In this document: piece by piece, positions 23,500-35,652 of the stretch | Layout of the letters: every line of letters begins with the position of its first letter | Numbering within the stretch: the stretch's first letter is position 1 | Source: Temnothorax longispinosus | Taxonomy: Eukaryota; Arthropoda; Insecta; Hymenoptera; Formicidae | DNA: 64,000 bases | Assembly (NCBI RefSeq): GCF_030848805.1 | Contig: NC_092361.1 | Coordinates: 14,435,444 to 14,499,443 of the forward strand | Direction: 5' to 3' | Notes under the pieces: model-generated | Databases searched by the model: none | Told to the model about the DNA's origin: nothing | The model's input: only the letters and a program-made list of their open reading frames with translations | Position numbers and translations under genes: made by a program

Positions 23500-25944
23500 T
23501 AATAATAAAAAAAACTCGCTTAATCGAAGTTAGCCTTAAGCGATCTGCTAAGGTTTGTGGCTTCTAGTAGATTTTATAGCTTACAAGATGTTTATATTGG
23601 ATAGTAATATAAATGTTGAAATGTGTGGTTCTTTTGTGATGAGCTAATGCGAAACCTTATAAGTTGTGACTTGCAATGTGTTTTATTTATATGCGAAAGT
23701 AATCGTACATGTATGCGTGAGGTCGAAGGATGAAATAAAAGTACAGGAAGTTATTTTTCGCACAGTCAGTCAAGGAATCTACTTTATTCCTATAAAATGT
23801 GTAACGTCTGATAACAATAACGCATTGGTAATTTTAATAAAAGATTTCTACGTTTCATACTTATTACCAATAAATACTCTATCAACTTATTTTTATTATT
23901 TCGGTGATTCTAACGCACAAAAGATTTTACTATTTTTCGCACACGATAAAAAATATAATAAATACCATGTAATATATTTCGCGCGCAAAAAAAATTGTCA
24001 TATATCGTTCACACATAATTCTTGTATATCATTGGTCTATTTAGTTTTTATTGCATATACATATGACACGAATTTACAAGCTAACGATAAAATTAAATAT
24101 TCATCACGTTGCCCGAAACATCTATAACGTTGCGTAACTCCAAAATCAACATGGCCGGATTTGTATAATATTCATCGATCGGTAAATCTGGTTTCGCCGA
24201 GTACACCTATCACATTTCATCAGGAAAGTACCTCTAGAATATTTTTTAATGGACATAGTTTAACAGTAAAACTAATTTTCGAAAATCTTATGGATTTATT
24301 ATATAAAAATCATTTTTAAAATTATTTGTGAGAATACTTTAATATTTTAATTTTATTTAGGTACGGTACGGGATTCACATAAAAGATTAGATACGTAAAC
24401 ATTTCAAGACTTTACGAAAAAACATTTTTGTTGCATATTTAGACCGCATCAAATGTATTCACACGCCACCATATTGAATACCATCCTACGACATCCCGCG
24501 GGAACTTGCAGAACGTCATCAATATAGGGATTAACCGACCGAGAACGCTATGATAACATTGTATTTTAGTTACGGCTCTTACGTTTTCTTTCATTTTTTA
24601 AACTAATGATCAACTGTGTTCGCGACTTTACAGCAAATCTCAATCTTCAACAAAAATTCTAATAGCATACTTATATATGTAATTAAATATGTATAACATT
24701 TGTTTAATAAGATTAGCACAAAAATTCACAAAATCAGCTAACAATTTGTTTAAAAAAAAAATCACCGTACAGTAACGCCCTCTCGACGAATATTGCAGCT
24801 ATAGTGAGAACCTGGTACGGATGATATTATATTATTTGAATAAAGTACCGATTATATTATATGTCAAATAAAAATAGTGAAAAACATGCGAAAAATTCTT
24901 GAAGATTATCGGCATGATTCAGGGCCGACCATTCCCTTGACGTATACTCATTCAAAGCCGAAATACTTGTTGCAAAGTTTGATAAATATACGTGAGAGCT
25001 AGAGGAGAAGAATCATTTTAATCGCGCTTTCCTATTTAATTGCGCTTTTTTTTACATCAAAATATACACTCATAGGAAATATTCAAATATTCTAATTCGA
25101 TTCTAGTTCCGCGGGACATAGAAAGGCAGGGGGCTTCCACGGGGTACTCCATATCTGAAAATTAGGCACGAGGTCGGCAGGGGGGTGGAGCGTGCAACTA
25201 TGGCGATGGGTCTACGGGGGGTGAGGGGACGCACATTTATGAATGATGGGTCTACGGAAAAAGAGAATCTGCGATTTTGGGCGCCAGCGGAAGAGAATCT
25301 GCGTACTGCGGCCAAGAGCTGTCCGCGTGACGTCACACGGCGTGAGCTACGGACCTAAAAAACGGAGTATAAAGTATAAACTTCAGGCGCGGGGAAGCGG
25401 GAAGCTCTTGCGGGGGAGGGGATTCAGCCATTTTGGTATAGATGTTGTTAGTGCTGCTACCTAGCTGACAACAACAGTATTTACTTTAAAAGCTATTTAA
25501 TCGGTACATTAAATAGAAACAGAAAGCGTATGCAAATTGTAAATGTGTTATTGTTGTGTGCAGTAATAAACTGTAATAATGAAGCTTTTTCCATAAATCT
25601 TTCTAACAAAATGAGATAGAAGAGAAATAGAAGATAACATTTTTATAGATAAATATATTAATAAGTATAATGGGAATTAAATGTATAATGTAGTATGTAT
25701 GTACATACATACGTCCTGTATTGTGTGAGAATCATTTTCTCTTTTACCAAAGGAGCTAAAAAATATAGTTGAATACGAAAAGATGGCAATACTAATATCA
25801 TTTACCAAGATAGCTGGATCTAGTTCAATACAAAAAAAAGATAGCTGGATTCCTCCCCACAAGAGCTTCGTCTACCTAAGTTTAAAGTTTAAAATTTAGG
25901 ATGCTCATTTGTTGGATTTGTCATCGAATTAGTAGGATTTATAT
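23500..25944. other. Intergenic, no gene seen
   Basis: AT-rich sequence. A 153-codon open frame at 23666-24127 has the amino-acid composition of translated AT-rich noncoding DNA and no family resemblance. A GC-richer patch at 25100-25440 contains short direct duplications (ATGGGTCTACGG twice, AGAGAATCTGCG twice). Confidence 0.5.
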
Positions 25945-26633
25945 TTAGGCCAGTCAAATTAGACAAAAAAAAGGCTCTTGCTCGAAAGTGATGCGAACTT
26001 TTTTATTCTTTTTTAGGCGTGTTGGGGGCGTTTAGAAAAGCTTATTTTTGAGTTGTATCATGACACCCAAAGCTTTTTGAGGGGCGGGGAGGGGGAACCA
26101 ATTTTTGACGAATCGGAACGAGTCACCGCTTATTTTCTTCGTTTTTTCAAGCCCTACACCTTTCTCAGGAGAAACCGCGAAAATTTTATTTTTCGGGGAA
26201 ACCAAAATTTTCGTTTTTTCGCAATAACTCGGCGAATGTTGATAAAAAATGAATGACTAACCCCTCAGCTACAAAATAAGGGGTTAGTCATTCATTTTTT
26301 ATCAACATTCGCCGAGTTATTGCGAAAAAACGAAAATTTTGGTTTCCCTGAAAAATAAAATTTTTGCGGTTTTTTGCATTTATCTCGTCTAGATTAATAG
26401 ATAGCACTTTTTCGCTCCTGAGAAAGGTGTAGGGCTTGAAAAAACGAAGAAAATAAGCGGTGACTCGTTTTGATTCGTCAAAAATTGGTTCCCCCTCCCC
26501 CCTCAAAAAAGCTCTGGGTCTCATGATACGACAACTCAAAAATAAGCTTTTCTAAACACCCCCAACACGCCTAAAAAGGAATAAAAAAGTTCGCATCACT
26601 TTCATAGCAAAATGTCTAATTTGACTGGCCTAA
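25945..26633. mobile_element. Long foldback element (about 689 bp)
   Basis: Begins TTAGGCCAGTCAAATTAGAC and ends with its complement GTCTAATTTGACTGGCCTAA at 26633. The two halves are inverted copies of about 320-340 bp around a tiny spacer near 26263-26278, where TGACTAACCCCT pairs with AGGGGTTAGTCA. The right arm has about 50 extra bases (around 26370-26420). Mirrored short open frames on both strands are palindrome artefacts. No transposase is present. Confidence 0.82.
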
Positions 26634-26999
26634 TTATATTATCTGAGATTCAGTTTTGTTATTTGTTTACCAGACTCTGAATCTCTCTTTTATTATCAAT
26701 TAACTGTTTCGACTATTAAACATTACTTATTATTTAGAATCAGATATTAGATTATTCTTAGGTATTGTTGACAAAATCAAAAATATCAAAAAACCCAGAT
26801 TTTAACTCAGAATCTATTTTTGTAGGACTGTTTGCAAGAATACAGTTCAAAGAGATTAATTAATCAATCGATCGTTCAATAATTTACATTGCTTATATTG
26901 TCTATATACTCTATATGAAGAAGGTTCATGTAAATATAACATAAATAAACAATTTCTCTACAGATGTAATCTTGAAATTTACGGCATTATCCTGCTATT
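26634..26999. other. AT-rich intergenic spacer
   Basis: Sequence between the foldback element and the GC-rich block at 27 kb. Nothing supportable seen. Confidence 0.5.
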
Positions 27000-28327
27000 T
27001 GCATTTGTAGTTTATAGGCTCCGCTCGCTTCGTAGTTCGCGCCACCGCGACTCGCTAGTGCCCGAGTTCGCCGCGCGATGGCAGTCGCGCCGGACGGCTG
27101 GCTGGCGCTGGGAGCGCGTCCCGAGAGTGTCGTCGACTGTGCCGAATACGTTTCCACCACTTCCATCAGCTTTCGCGTGTGTCTCCGCATGTGTCACGGG
27201 TGTGTGTGCGCGCACGTCCGTCGTCGTCGTCGTGTCGTGCCTTGCCTTGCCTTGCCTTGCCTTGCCTCGTCGTCGTCGTCTCGTTCAAGGAAAGGAAAGA
27301 GGAAACCCACGATCCAGCGGTGTCGTACGTCGGTCGCGGGGAATTCGCGATCCCGGATCTCGCGCGCGCGTACGATCGCGGGAGCGACGACTCCGAGAAC
27401 GGAGCGGAGAGAATAACGGAAAAACGGAGAAACGGTCAGGCGGCCGGACGTTCGTAGTGGTGCGCGCTCTTCGTATACGTACGCGCGTGTTTGCGCGCCC
27501 ATGCATGTGCTTGCGCGCGCGTGTGGATCGTACGTGAGGAAGCGAGACGGGCAGCGGCGAATTAACGGAGTGGAGTGAAAGAGGCGGTGGAGGTGGCGGA
27601 GGAGGTGAGAAAAAAAGGGGGAAGTGTGTCGCGCGCTCGCTGCGCGGCGCACACCGTCGTCATCGGCGAGGAAGGTGCCCCGGAAGTCGCCTACTGCACG
27701 CCGCGAGTTTGTGTTCCGCGGCGACGCGACGCGGATAGACAAATAGACAAAGAGGAGAAAAGGTGACCGCGCGCGGGTGGGCGAGGTAGCCCCCGCGACG
27801 TATGTAAGAAGGGAGAAGGAGAGGAGAGGCGAGACCGGAATACCAAGTGCCGCCAAGCGGAGGAGAGAAAGAAGAAGGGTGATCCATCAGGCGGGCGCAC
27901 GAGTCTCCGCATCCGCGAGACGGAGAACGGCGAGCGGCGACCCGAAAGCGGAAAGAGAGTGGCGAGAGGACTGGCGTCGCGGACGGACGGTGGAATGCGA
28001 GGAGCGACCGAGAGCGGTGCCGTGTAAACACGCGTCTCGAGTGAACCGGAGCGGCCCACCAGCGACGTTCGATGTCGTTGGCTTCCCCGTCCCCGTCCCT
28101 GTCCCCGTCCTTCTCGTCGTCGTCCGTCGTCGTCGTCGTCGTCGCGACAATCCCGACGGTCCGCGTCGCAGAGGTGCGGGAGGAGCAACCGGGAGACATC
28201 GATCATCGTCGCCGCCGGCGCGGCAGACACGCGTAAATGAATCCACATCACAAATGACGGTGGGCGGACTAGCGAGGTGCTGCTGGCTGGACTCGTCGAC
28301 TTCTTCGTCGGTTTAACGGACAAAGAG
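27000..28327 (+). promoter_or_regulatory. CpG-rich promoter and candidate noncoding first exon of Snrk
   Basis: A sharply bounded, GC- and CpG-rich block of about 1.3 kb in AT-rich surroundings. It carries (CCTTG)n at about 27239-27266, CGT/GTC triplet tracts (about 27219-27280 and 28110-28145) and CCCCGT-type repeats (about 28085-28115). It ends in an excellent plus-strand donor, AAGAG|GTGAGTG, with gt at 28328-28329. Open frames in all six readings come from lack of stops in GC-rich DNA; none resembles a protein family. The next plus-strand gene, Snrk, has an acceptor ten bases before its ATG, so a remote 5' UTR exon is expected and this is the best candidate. The link is inferred. Confidence 0.5.
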
Positions 28328-31300
28328 GTGAGTGTCTTTTTCCCCCTTCGGCTTCTCCGAGGCGCCTTAATTCCTCTCTAGTGGACTCTTCGGGGGCGAA
28401 AATGGCTTCGGACGTCTCCGACTCCCCCATCTCCGCCGTTCGCGGCATTGTTTTATTGTCCCTAAGCGGTTGTTGCACCGCACGATGTTCCCGATAAGAT
28501 AATTTTCACGCGATTATGTGTCGATCGCGCGCGCACCACTGTCGATGACAGTTTCCGACCGATCGAGTTCCGGCGATTGTTGGAGCTCCCCGTAGGCTCG
28601 AGCGGACGTGTCTTATTTCGTCTACGTCGCAACTGACACTTTGATGCTAATTTACGGACAGATTAATCGAGGTTTTTAATTGATTGTGCCTGGAGGTGAT
28701 GCAAAAAGGCTTACCTTATACTTCGTCATAAATCAATTTGACATGTCACAGTTATCGGATAAGACATTTTTGACGACGTAAAGTTACACGATGCTTTTTT
28801 TTTTATTCCTTACACTTGACTTTCAATGTTCTCTCCATTCTGTATAAATTTTATCCTTTATCTTTCGAACGATTAATTTACGTTTGTTCCGTGTCAAGTG
28901 TCGAGTGTCGAGTGCCGACAGCGCAATTAAAAAAGAGCCAATCCATCGGCCGCATATCTTGCGTTAATTATTTGTGCGAAAATGTGATAACCGCTTTCAT
29001 GTACACTCCTGCGTTAAAGTTGCGTTAAAGTTGCGTTATCAATCGCAACATCGCAATCTTTAGATTTTCACATTTTTATCGAGAGGAAAAATAAATAGTT
29101 CAAGGTAAACGTCTGCTTCTCCGACCGGGTGACTCCTCCGCGCTCGTAACGATATATTCCCACTATTCCCAGCGCAGCTTCAAAAGAGCCTCGCGTCGAT
29201 GCGTGTCGGTTGCATAACGGTCACACGTCGCCGGTAATGTCGATGTATAATACATACCTTATCAATAAATAGCAGGTCCAGTCGTTAGTGTAGACGCTAT
29301 ATTTACGACGATATCGCGCGATAATATCGATCGCGTGCGAGGCGGGGAAACCGTTCCGGGAACCTGTCGTATCTCCGACAGATATTCGGGTGGGTCCGTC
29401 GTGTATCCGATAAATTCGCGACGACTCGCAGCACCGGCGGTGGTCCAGCGATCTCGCGCGAATGTTCGGATGGGTAAACAGAGGCTTCAATGCGGGCTTC
29501 AATGTAACGCGATCCCGCGAGGAGTTCTCCGTCTCCTTTCATCGAATACGCATATCGCTCTCTATTGTGTACGTTGTGAGACGAAACAATGAGAGTTTCT
29601 CCGTGGACTAATCGATCGCCGCTTTACAGAAACTCGGTACTTCCGGAGATCGCAAGATCCGGCGGAGACTCTTTCGAGAACGTTGCGAATCGTTATCGCG
29701 ATCGCGATAGGAAGAATTGAACGAAACCGCTGCGAATAATTTATTCCCGATAGACGAGGGGCAGTAATAATCTTGTGTCGTATTAAATTTGCGAAATAAC
29801 GCTGATATGAATATTGCATAATTTTATGCTGTCCGGGATGCGAGTGATTTTGCGCAACATCGCGATAATAAGGCTATAGGAGAAAAGGATTTTTCATTAA
29901 ATATTCATCACCGGGAATAAACTGTGCTTTATATTTATTTTTATATAATAATAATGGTGATAAAGCTATCGCAGCGACGATTGGTAATACATTTCACCAG
30001 CATTTATTAATAAATAAATCGTATATTCCGTTTAATGTGCGTGCGCAGGTTCGAATGAATTTTATTGGGATCAAAGAATCCTAATGAAGCAGAATGGGAT
30101 TTCACGAGCCACTCTCTGCGCGGACCCCTCCCTCTCTCCTGTAAATTGCATTTCTGTGAAAGTGTATCAATCGATTACATTCTTTCACCTAAATTAATAT
30201 TTGGTTTTTGGACAGCCCGGCAAAATTGAATACATGAAACGTTAATTACGTACAGCTTTGGCAGAAATTACAATTCGAATAAAGCCGCAAAAGTGGCACA
30301 CAACGATCCCGAATTTAATAGCGATTTTATCATGTGTTAACGCCTATCCTTATAATATCGAGTATATAAGTGACACGAACATATTAGAATAATTGATGTT
30401 TGATTAATGGAAATTAATTGAAATCAAATACGATATTTCCGGACCGCGAAAACGCACACATAGAACCAGTGGGAAAATACAGTTTTCGATATTTCTTCTC
30501 GTCACAGAAGTTTTTGCGATAAGTCATATTTTACAGTAATTGATATCCGATATCGTTAGAGTGAGAAAAATGATTTGATGCCATGCGGAAATGGAATTTT
30601 ATCTTCTCCGAAGTTTCTGCGAATATCGGCGCGTAAAGAAATTATTAATGTGACTTGCGCGATTGTAGATATATTGCCGTATATATCTTCCACATCAAGC
30701 ACGTCACTCGATAATTAGCACGCATCCTTGTCATACAGTAAAAAGTTTTCCTGTTTTTTTTTATTGTTTCGTTTTGCGATCGACGATGTTTGTCAGTTAT
30801 GTAATAACTTATACATACATGTAATTCGGAAAGAATAATTTTATGCTTTCGAGAAATGTCTTTAACTGAATTTTAAAAAATATTCTGTTAGGATTTTAAG
30901 ATATTTTCGCGAGGGCAAAGGGTATAAATAAATTTTAATTGGACGACGTCACTTTTAATTCATCGTCGCTCGATATCTCTTCTCGTTTATTATATCGATA
31001 AAATTTATTTGTAGAAAGTTTACTAGCGTATGTAACCTTACATATTTTCACAAGTTTCGACAAGGTATTTATAAAGTTCCTATTAAGTAGGTATTTTCCA
31101 AGGACTGTTGTGTGCTACCTTTAATGGAAGGACGTTTCATCTTACTGAGTTGAAACATTAAAGTGTCGGATGAAGAGCAGAAAATTTCAGGCTAAATAGT
31201 TAAGCATTATGTAATTGATCGTATGACGAAGTTAATAAAGTTTCCTGTTATCGACCGCGTGCAGACTTCTGATGTCTGCACAGCATACTTTTGTCGTCGC

Positions 31301-33342
31301 GATAACGCGAAAATGTTTGTTAGATCGTACCAGCAGATTCGAAAACGGCCAGTCATTCCCAGATGAACTTAGCATTCCTCCACGTTGACCCTGAGGCACT
31401 TGAAAAAATTTCGCCAAACTGCTAATTTTTGGTCGCTAATTCTGTTTGTCTGGCTTTTCAGATATTTATCTTGTCCGACTTTTTACGTGGTTAACTCTAA
31501 GGAATTTTTCTTCTCTAGTGTATTTTTCTGAGATATTTTGATCAGATCTTTGTCTAAATTGAAAAACGATTTTTCTTTAGCAAAATTTTAAAAACATCAT
31601 TTCTTTCTCGAATATAAACACGATAAAATATCTTAATAATAAAATTTTTAGAAGCTTTCAAGTTTTGTTGAAGCGAGACACGCCGGAAATTAAACAACGC
31701 TGTTTGTCTGCATCTTTGAAATTTTATTTGTTTGCTTTACTGAGAAACTTAAACGGTGCTTTCGTTATAGAAAAATTCATCTTCAAGATGCTCGAGGAGG
31801 AAAGATGTTGAAAAGGCAGGAAGTACAAGTGGGACATTGTGTATATTATATATGACATTCTTGGAGAATGCTGTGTTGTCATTCACATATATTTCATCTC
31901 TCTGTGTTTAAGGATATGGAAATATCAAGACTTTTGGCATTTCAAGAGCTCGTATGGAATACTCAATAGAACAGAATATTTTAGAGATGTCACGCACACA
32001 ATAAGCACATATATAATTTACTTACTAAATTATTATTATTGAGCGATTTATTTGCAAAATTGCATCAGCATAAATGATTAAGCCTCGGATTAAGCATAGA
32101 TAAAAAAAATATTACTACAGAGATAATGTAATTCTTGATATTATTATTAAAAAAGTTTCTCGAATGACATGATTGCTAGCTTTATATATGTCGTAATATT
32201 AACTAATGATAATTGGATACATAACATATCAAATATATTTTTTGTTATCAAACGCGCATTTAAATATTTCAATAAAAAATGTATTCAAATTTTTGCAGAA
32301 AGTTATATTTTTATTGCAATCCGTATTAAATGTTTTCTAAAGGTAACTTCCGTCTTTTTACCATTGTTTTTTCACTCGAGACTGGAAAACTCTTAAATTT
32401 GTACTGAATGATAGATTTTATTTTTGCTTGCGCTTTCTCGCCTACGCGTAAACATTTGTTGTTTACTATCAGTCGGCCACGGTATTTACGCGAGGGAAAC
32501 GACTAGCGCAGCAGCAGTTCGGAAGTGCAAATCAATCCGCTTGTCGAGTGCATTATCTCAAATTACACAGATCCGGTCGCGTCAAAGTAATCCGTGCCAG
32601 CTCGCGCAGTAGAAACTGTGTAGAAGTGACACTTGTCTGCGTGTTGCATTTCGAGATGAGACAGCGAGAGAAAGATAGAGAGAAAGAGAAAAGAAACGTG
32701 GATCTATCAAAAATATCAGCGTCTCGCCGTCAGTAAAGTGAACAAGGAGGGAAAAAGTTTTCGGAGCAATGGAATGGCGCGTCTCTCATGCATAGAGATC
32801 ACAGAAATCTCCACCGCGCCGGGCCGTAACACATCTCGTCCTTTTTATCTCGCTCTCGTTTTTCCTCCCCGTTGTCGGGCACTCTCGCGAAATTCTTGCG
32901 CGCAATGAGATGCGCTTGAAAAATATCGTTCCTATCTGAACGAGAGATTTTCATATATTTCCGATAGCTTATCGATACCGCCTTTCTGCAACTCTGTTTA
33001 CTGATATCATCTGATCAATGTCAATATGTCATCGAGTAGGTATATCAAAATGCGAACGCGGATTAAGCTTGCGGAACTGTCGGCGATATACGTATACAAC
33101 CGGAATGCATTTCGTAACTTCTATCAGGCCTTAGAAGTGTGATCTTCGGTAATCTCGGCGAAAGTTTGATTGGATCCTACGTTCGCAATTGGATTTTCTC
33201 CGTGACACTTCTGACTTTCTAATAGTATATTTTCATCAAAGTCGATATATAGTAGATATATTATAAATATTCCTAATGTATGATATTTTTCAAGAGAAAA
33301 GACACGTCAAAAAGTTCGATTTAGAACCGGTTGTTTCACCGT

Positions 33343-33454
33343 GTTGGTAAACTAACTAATAGTCAAATCATACATATACATACGTGTCTTTGTTTTTCCT
33401 TCAAATTCGACAAAGGTATAGACATATGATTTAACTATTAGTTAGTTTACCAAC
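33343..33454. repeat. Inverted repeat, 112 bp
   Basis: GTTGGTAAACTAACTAATAG at 33343 is mirrored by CTATTAGTTAGTTTACCAAC ending at 33454, with pairing continuing inward through CAAATCATA against TATGATTT. Central spacer about 50 bp. MITE-like; flanking duplication not clear. Confidence 0.65.
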
Positions 33455-35505
33455 AGGTTGGAACGACCGACCCTTTAAACACTCTTCTCTCGAAGTTTTC
33501 TCCGCGGATACTGTTTCGAGGCCAAATCAGGCACAACTAATTCCGTCTTTGTTCGTGACTGTGCGCACAGTTACTCCACGAACACTTGACGCGGCAATGC
33601 AAACGCTCTAATCGGCCGTAATTATCATCCACGTGAGGATGAACGCCGCCGTTGTTCTCACTGGCGCGGGCGGCGGCAGGCGCGGATTAGTCGCGCCCCT
33701 CAGGATATCATCGCATGTATTTCTTCGCGGTCGGCGCGGAATCTCGATAACGGTACGCGAGGCACTACCTGTTACGTGCCCACGGTACGTTTACGTTACG
33801 CATTATCGTCACGGGGCCATATTATCGTCGCTTCGATCGCGAATCCGCGCCGCATCAATTACCGTTACTTACGGCCGCCACCGCGCCGCGCATTTCGTTG
33901 CGCAAGGAAAGCGATTTTATACACCGGAAAAACGAAACGCGCTGTGTAAGAGATATACCTGTTTCATAACCCGAGAGAGCGCTCGTTATTATTTTTCTTT
34001 TTCAAACGTATATCGTTGCTAAACCGATTGTGCTTCGGATAACTTTTTGAAAAATACTTTGTGTCGTTTATTCAGAGTGTTGTTAAAGCTCTCGACTCCA
34101 GTTGTAATAACAGATTCCTTGAAAAAACTCGACCTTTTTCTTTGAGATAAAATTTTCACGCAAGTTTAAGAGTGTACGTCGTATAAATCAAGACGTTTAT
34201 TTAGTCAGCCACGCGTAGGTGGATAATGTCATAATGTGCGAGGGCGAAACTGTAGTTCGAGCCCTTCACTAATAATTTGCAACCGCCTTGGCTTCTCCCC
34301 ACACCTGATAAATATTACACAAGCACTGAAGAATATCTTTCTCGTGATATCTTAACGAAAAGGGTTAAGGTCAGATCCCAAGAATTTATCTCTTTTCCGA
34401 GATGAAATAATGAGAGGAATGTGCTTCGAAAAAAGCATTTCAGAAATAACTTTTTTTTATAACGGGCAGATATAGTAACTTCACTTTGAAATATATCAGA
34501 CGTGACATTAAAGCATTTTATAGAAGCTCTTTCTGAAGATCTTCTTGGCGAAATTTAATCCATCAACGTAATTTAAATTTCCTTAATGGACGATCATGTT
34601 TTTTGGATAAGCATGGCATATTGATATTCTAGTCCAATGAAATTTTTATTCAAATTTATCCATTATTCGCAGAATTGAATGTTTTTGTTATGAGTTATTA
34701 CTTTTCTTGATGGCTTTTGTGAATTTCAGCAATCCTTTCAAACAAATCTTGATTTATGCATAACAAGGAAAACTTCTATAAGTGGAAAAGTCCTATTCTT
34801 TTCAAATTCTTACATTTATTCTAGTAAAAGAATTAATTCTCTGTAAGTTTTTTCATTGTTGCATGAAAGAATCGCGGTAACTCATAAGGCGCATTTTTGT
34901 GCTAATTTTTATTGTATAAAATTTATGATACTAGAATTTAGAAATACAATAGCATTAAATGTCGAAATAATATTAATGGAAAGCTTCAGAGTTTCAAATA
35001 ATTTCATGGCATAAAATTAATCTACATTACGTACGACATTACAAATGTATGACGTACGTGCGTGTATTTAAAACGACCGTTGCCTGACTTTAATAGCTTA
35101 TCTCGTTAAATAATTCCAATATTGTTAATCTTGTCTGTGCGTGTATAAAAATAAGACGGGATCATGCGATGACGTTTTAAATGTCACGTTTTTCCAATAG
35201 AGTAATATAGACAGTAGACTTTTCACAAAATGCATGCCTCATCGGACAGATTTATTGATTTATTGAGCGAAAGAGAGAGAAGTGCAAGGGGTTGTAAAAG
35301 CGTATTAATGCACCGACACACAGGTGTGTATCGAGACGCGATTTCCCGGATAGTGGTCAGTCAACAGTCGTTGGCCGCGTTGGCACGTTGTCGACCTTTC
35401 TGTAACATCGAATTCCACCGATATACGCCTGTCAATCTTCCACCGGCTATTACGCGATCGCAACGGTACAGTTTATTTCGATCCGCCTCATCGTGTACAT
35501 CTATT

Positions 35506-35652
35506 GGACCGGTATTTCATAGCCGGATCTCTTATTTAAGACCGTCTTAAGTACAATCTTGAGATGTTATAAACCAATCACAGAGCCGTATTAGCATCTT
35601 AAAACGTTACTTAAGACGATTTTGAAATCCAGAACGGACTATGAATCCGGCC
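35506..35652. mobile_element. Small inverted-repeat element (about 147 bp)
   Basis: GGACCGGTATTTCATAGCCG at 35506 pairs with CGGACTATGAATCCGGCC ending at 35652, and inward GACCGTCTTAAG pairs with CTTAAGACGAT. The arms are about 45 bp and imperfect. Looks like a diverged MITE. Confidence 0.55.

Noticed and set aside
23666..24127. 153-codon plus-strand frame
   Set aside because: Composition (Tyr, Phe, Ile, Asn, Lys) is that of translated AT-rich noncoding DNA; no domain, no splice context.
27058..28323. Many overlapping long frames on both strands (up to 220 codons)
   Set aside because: Stop codons are rare in this GC-rich block, so all frames are open; the peptides are Arg/Ser/Pro low complexity. 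Treated as promoter and noncoding exon.
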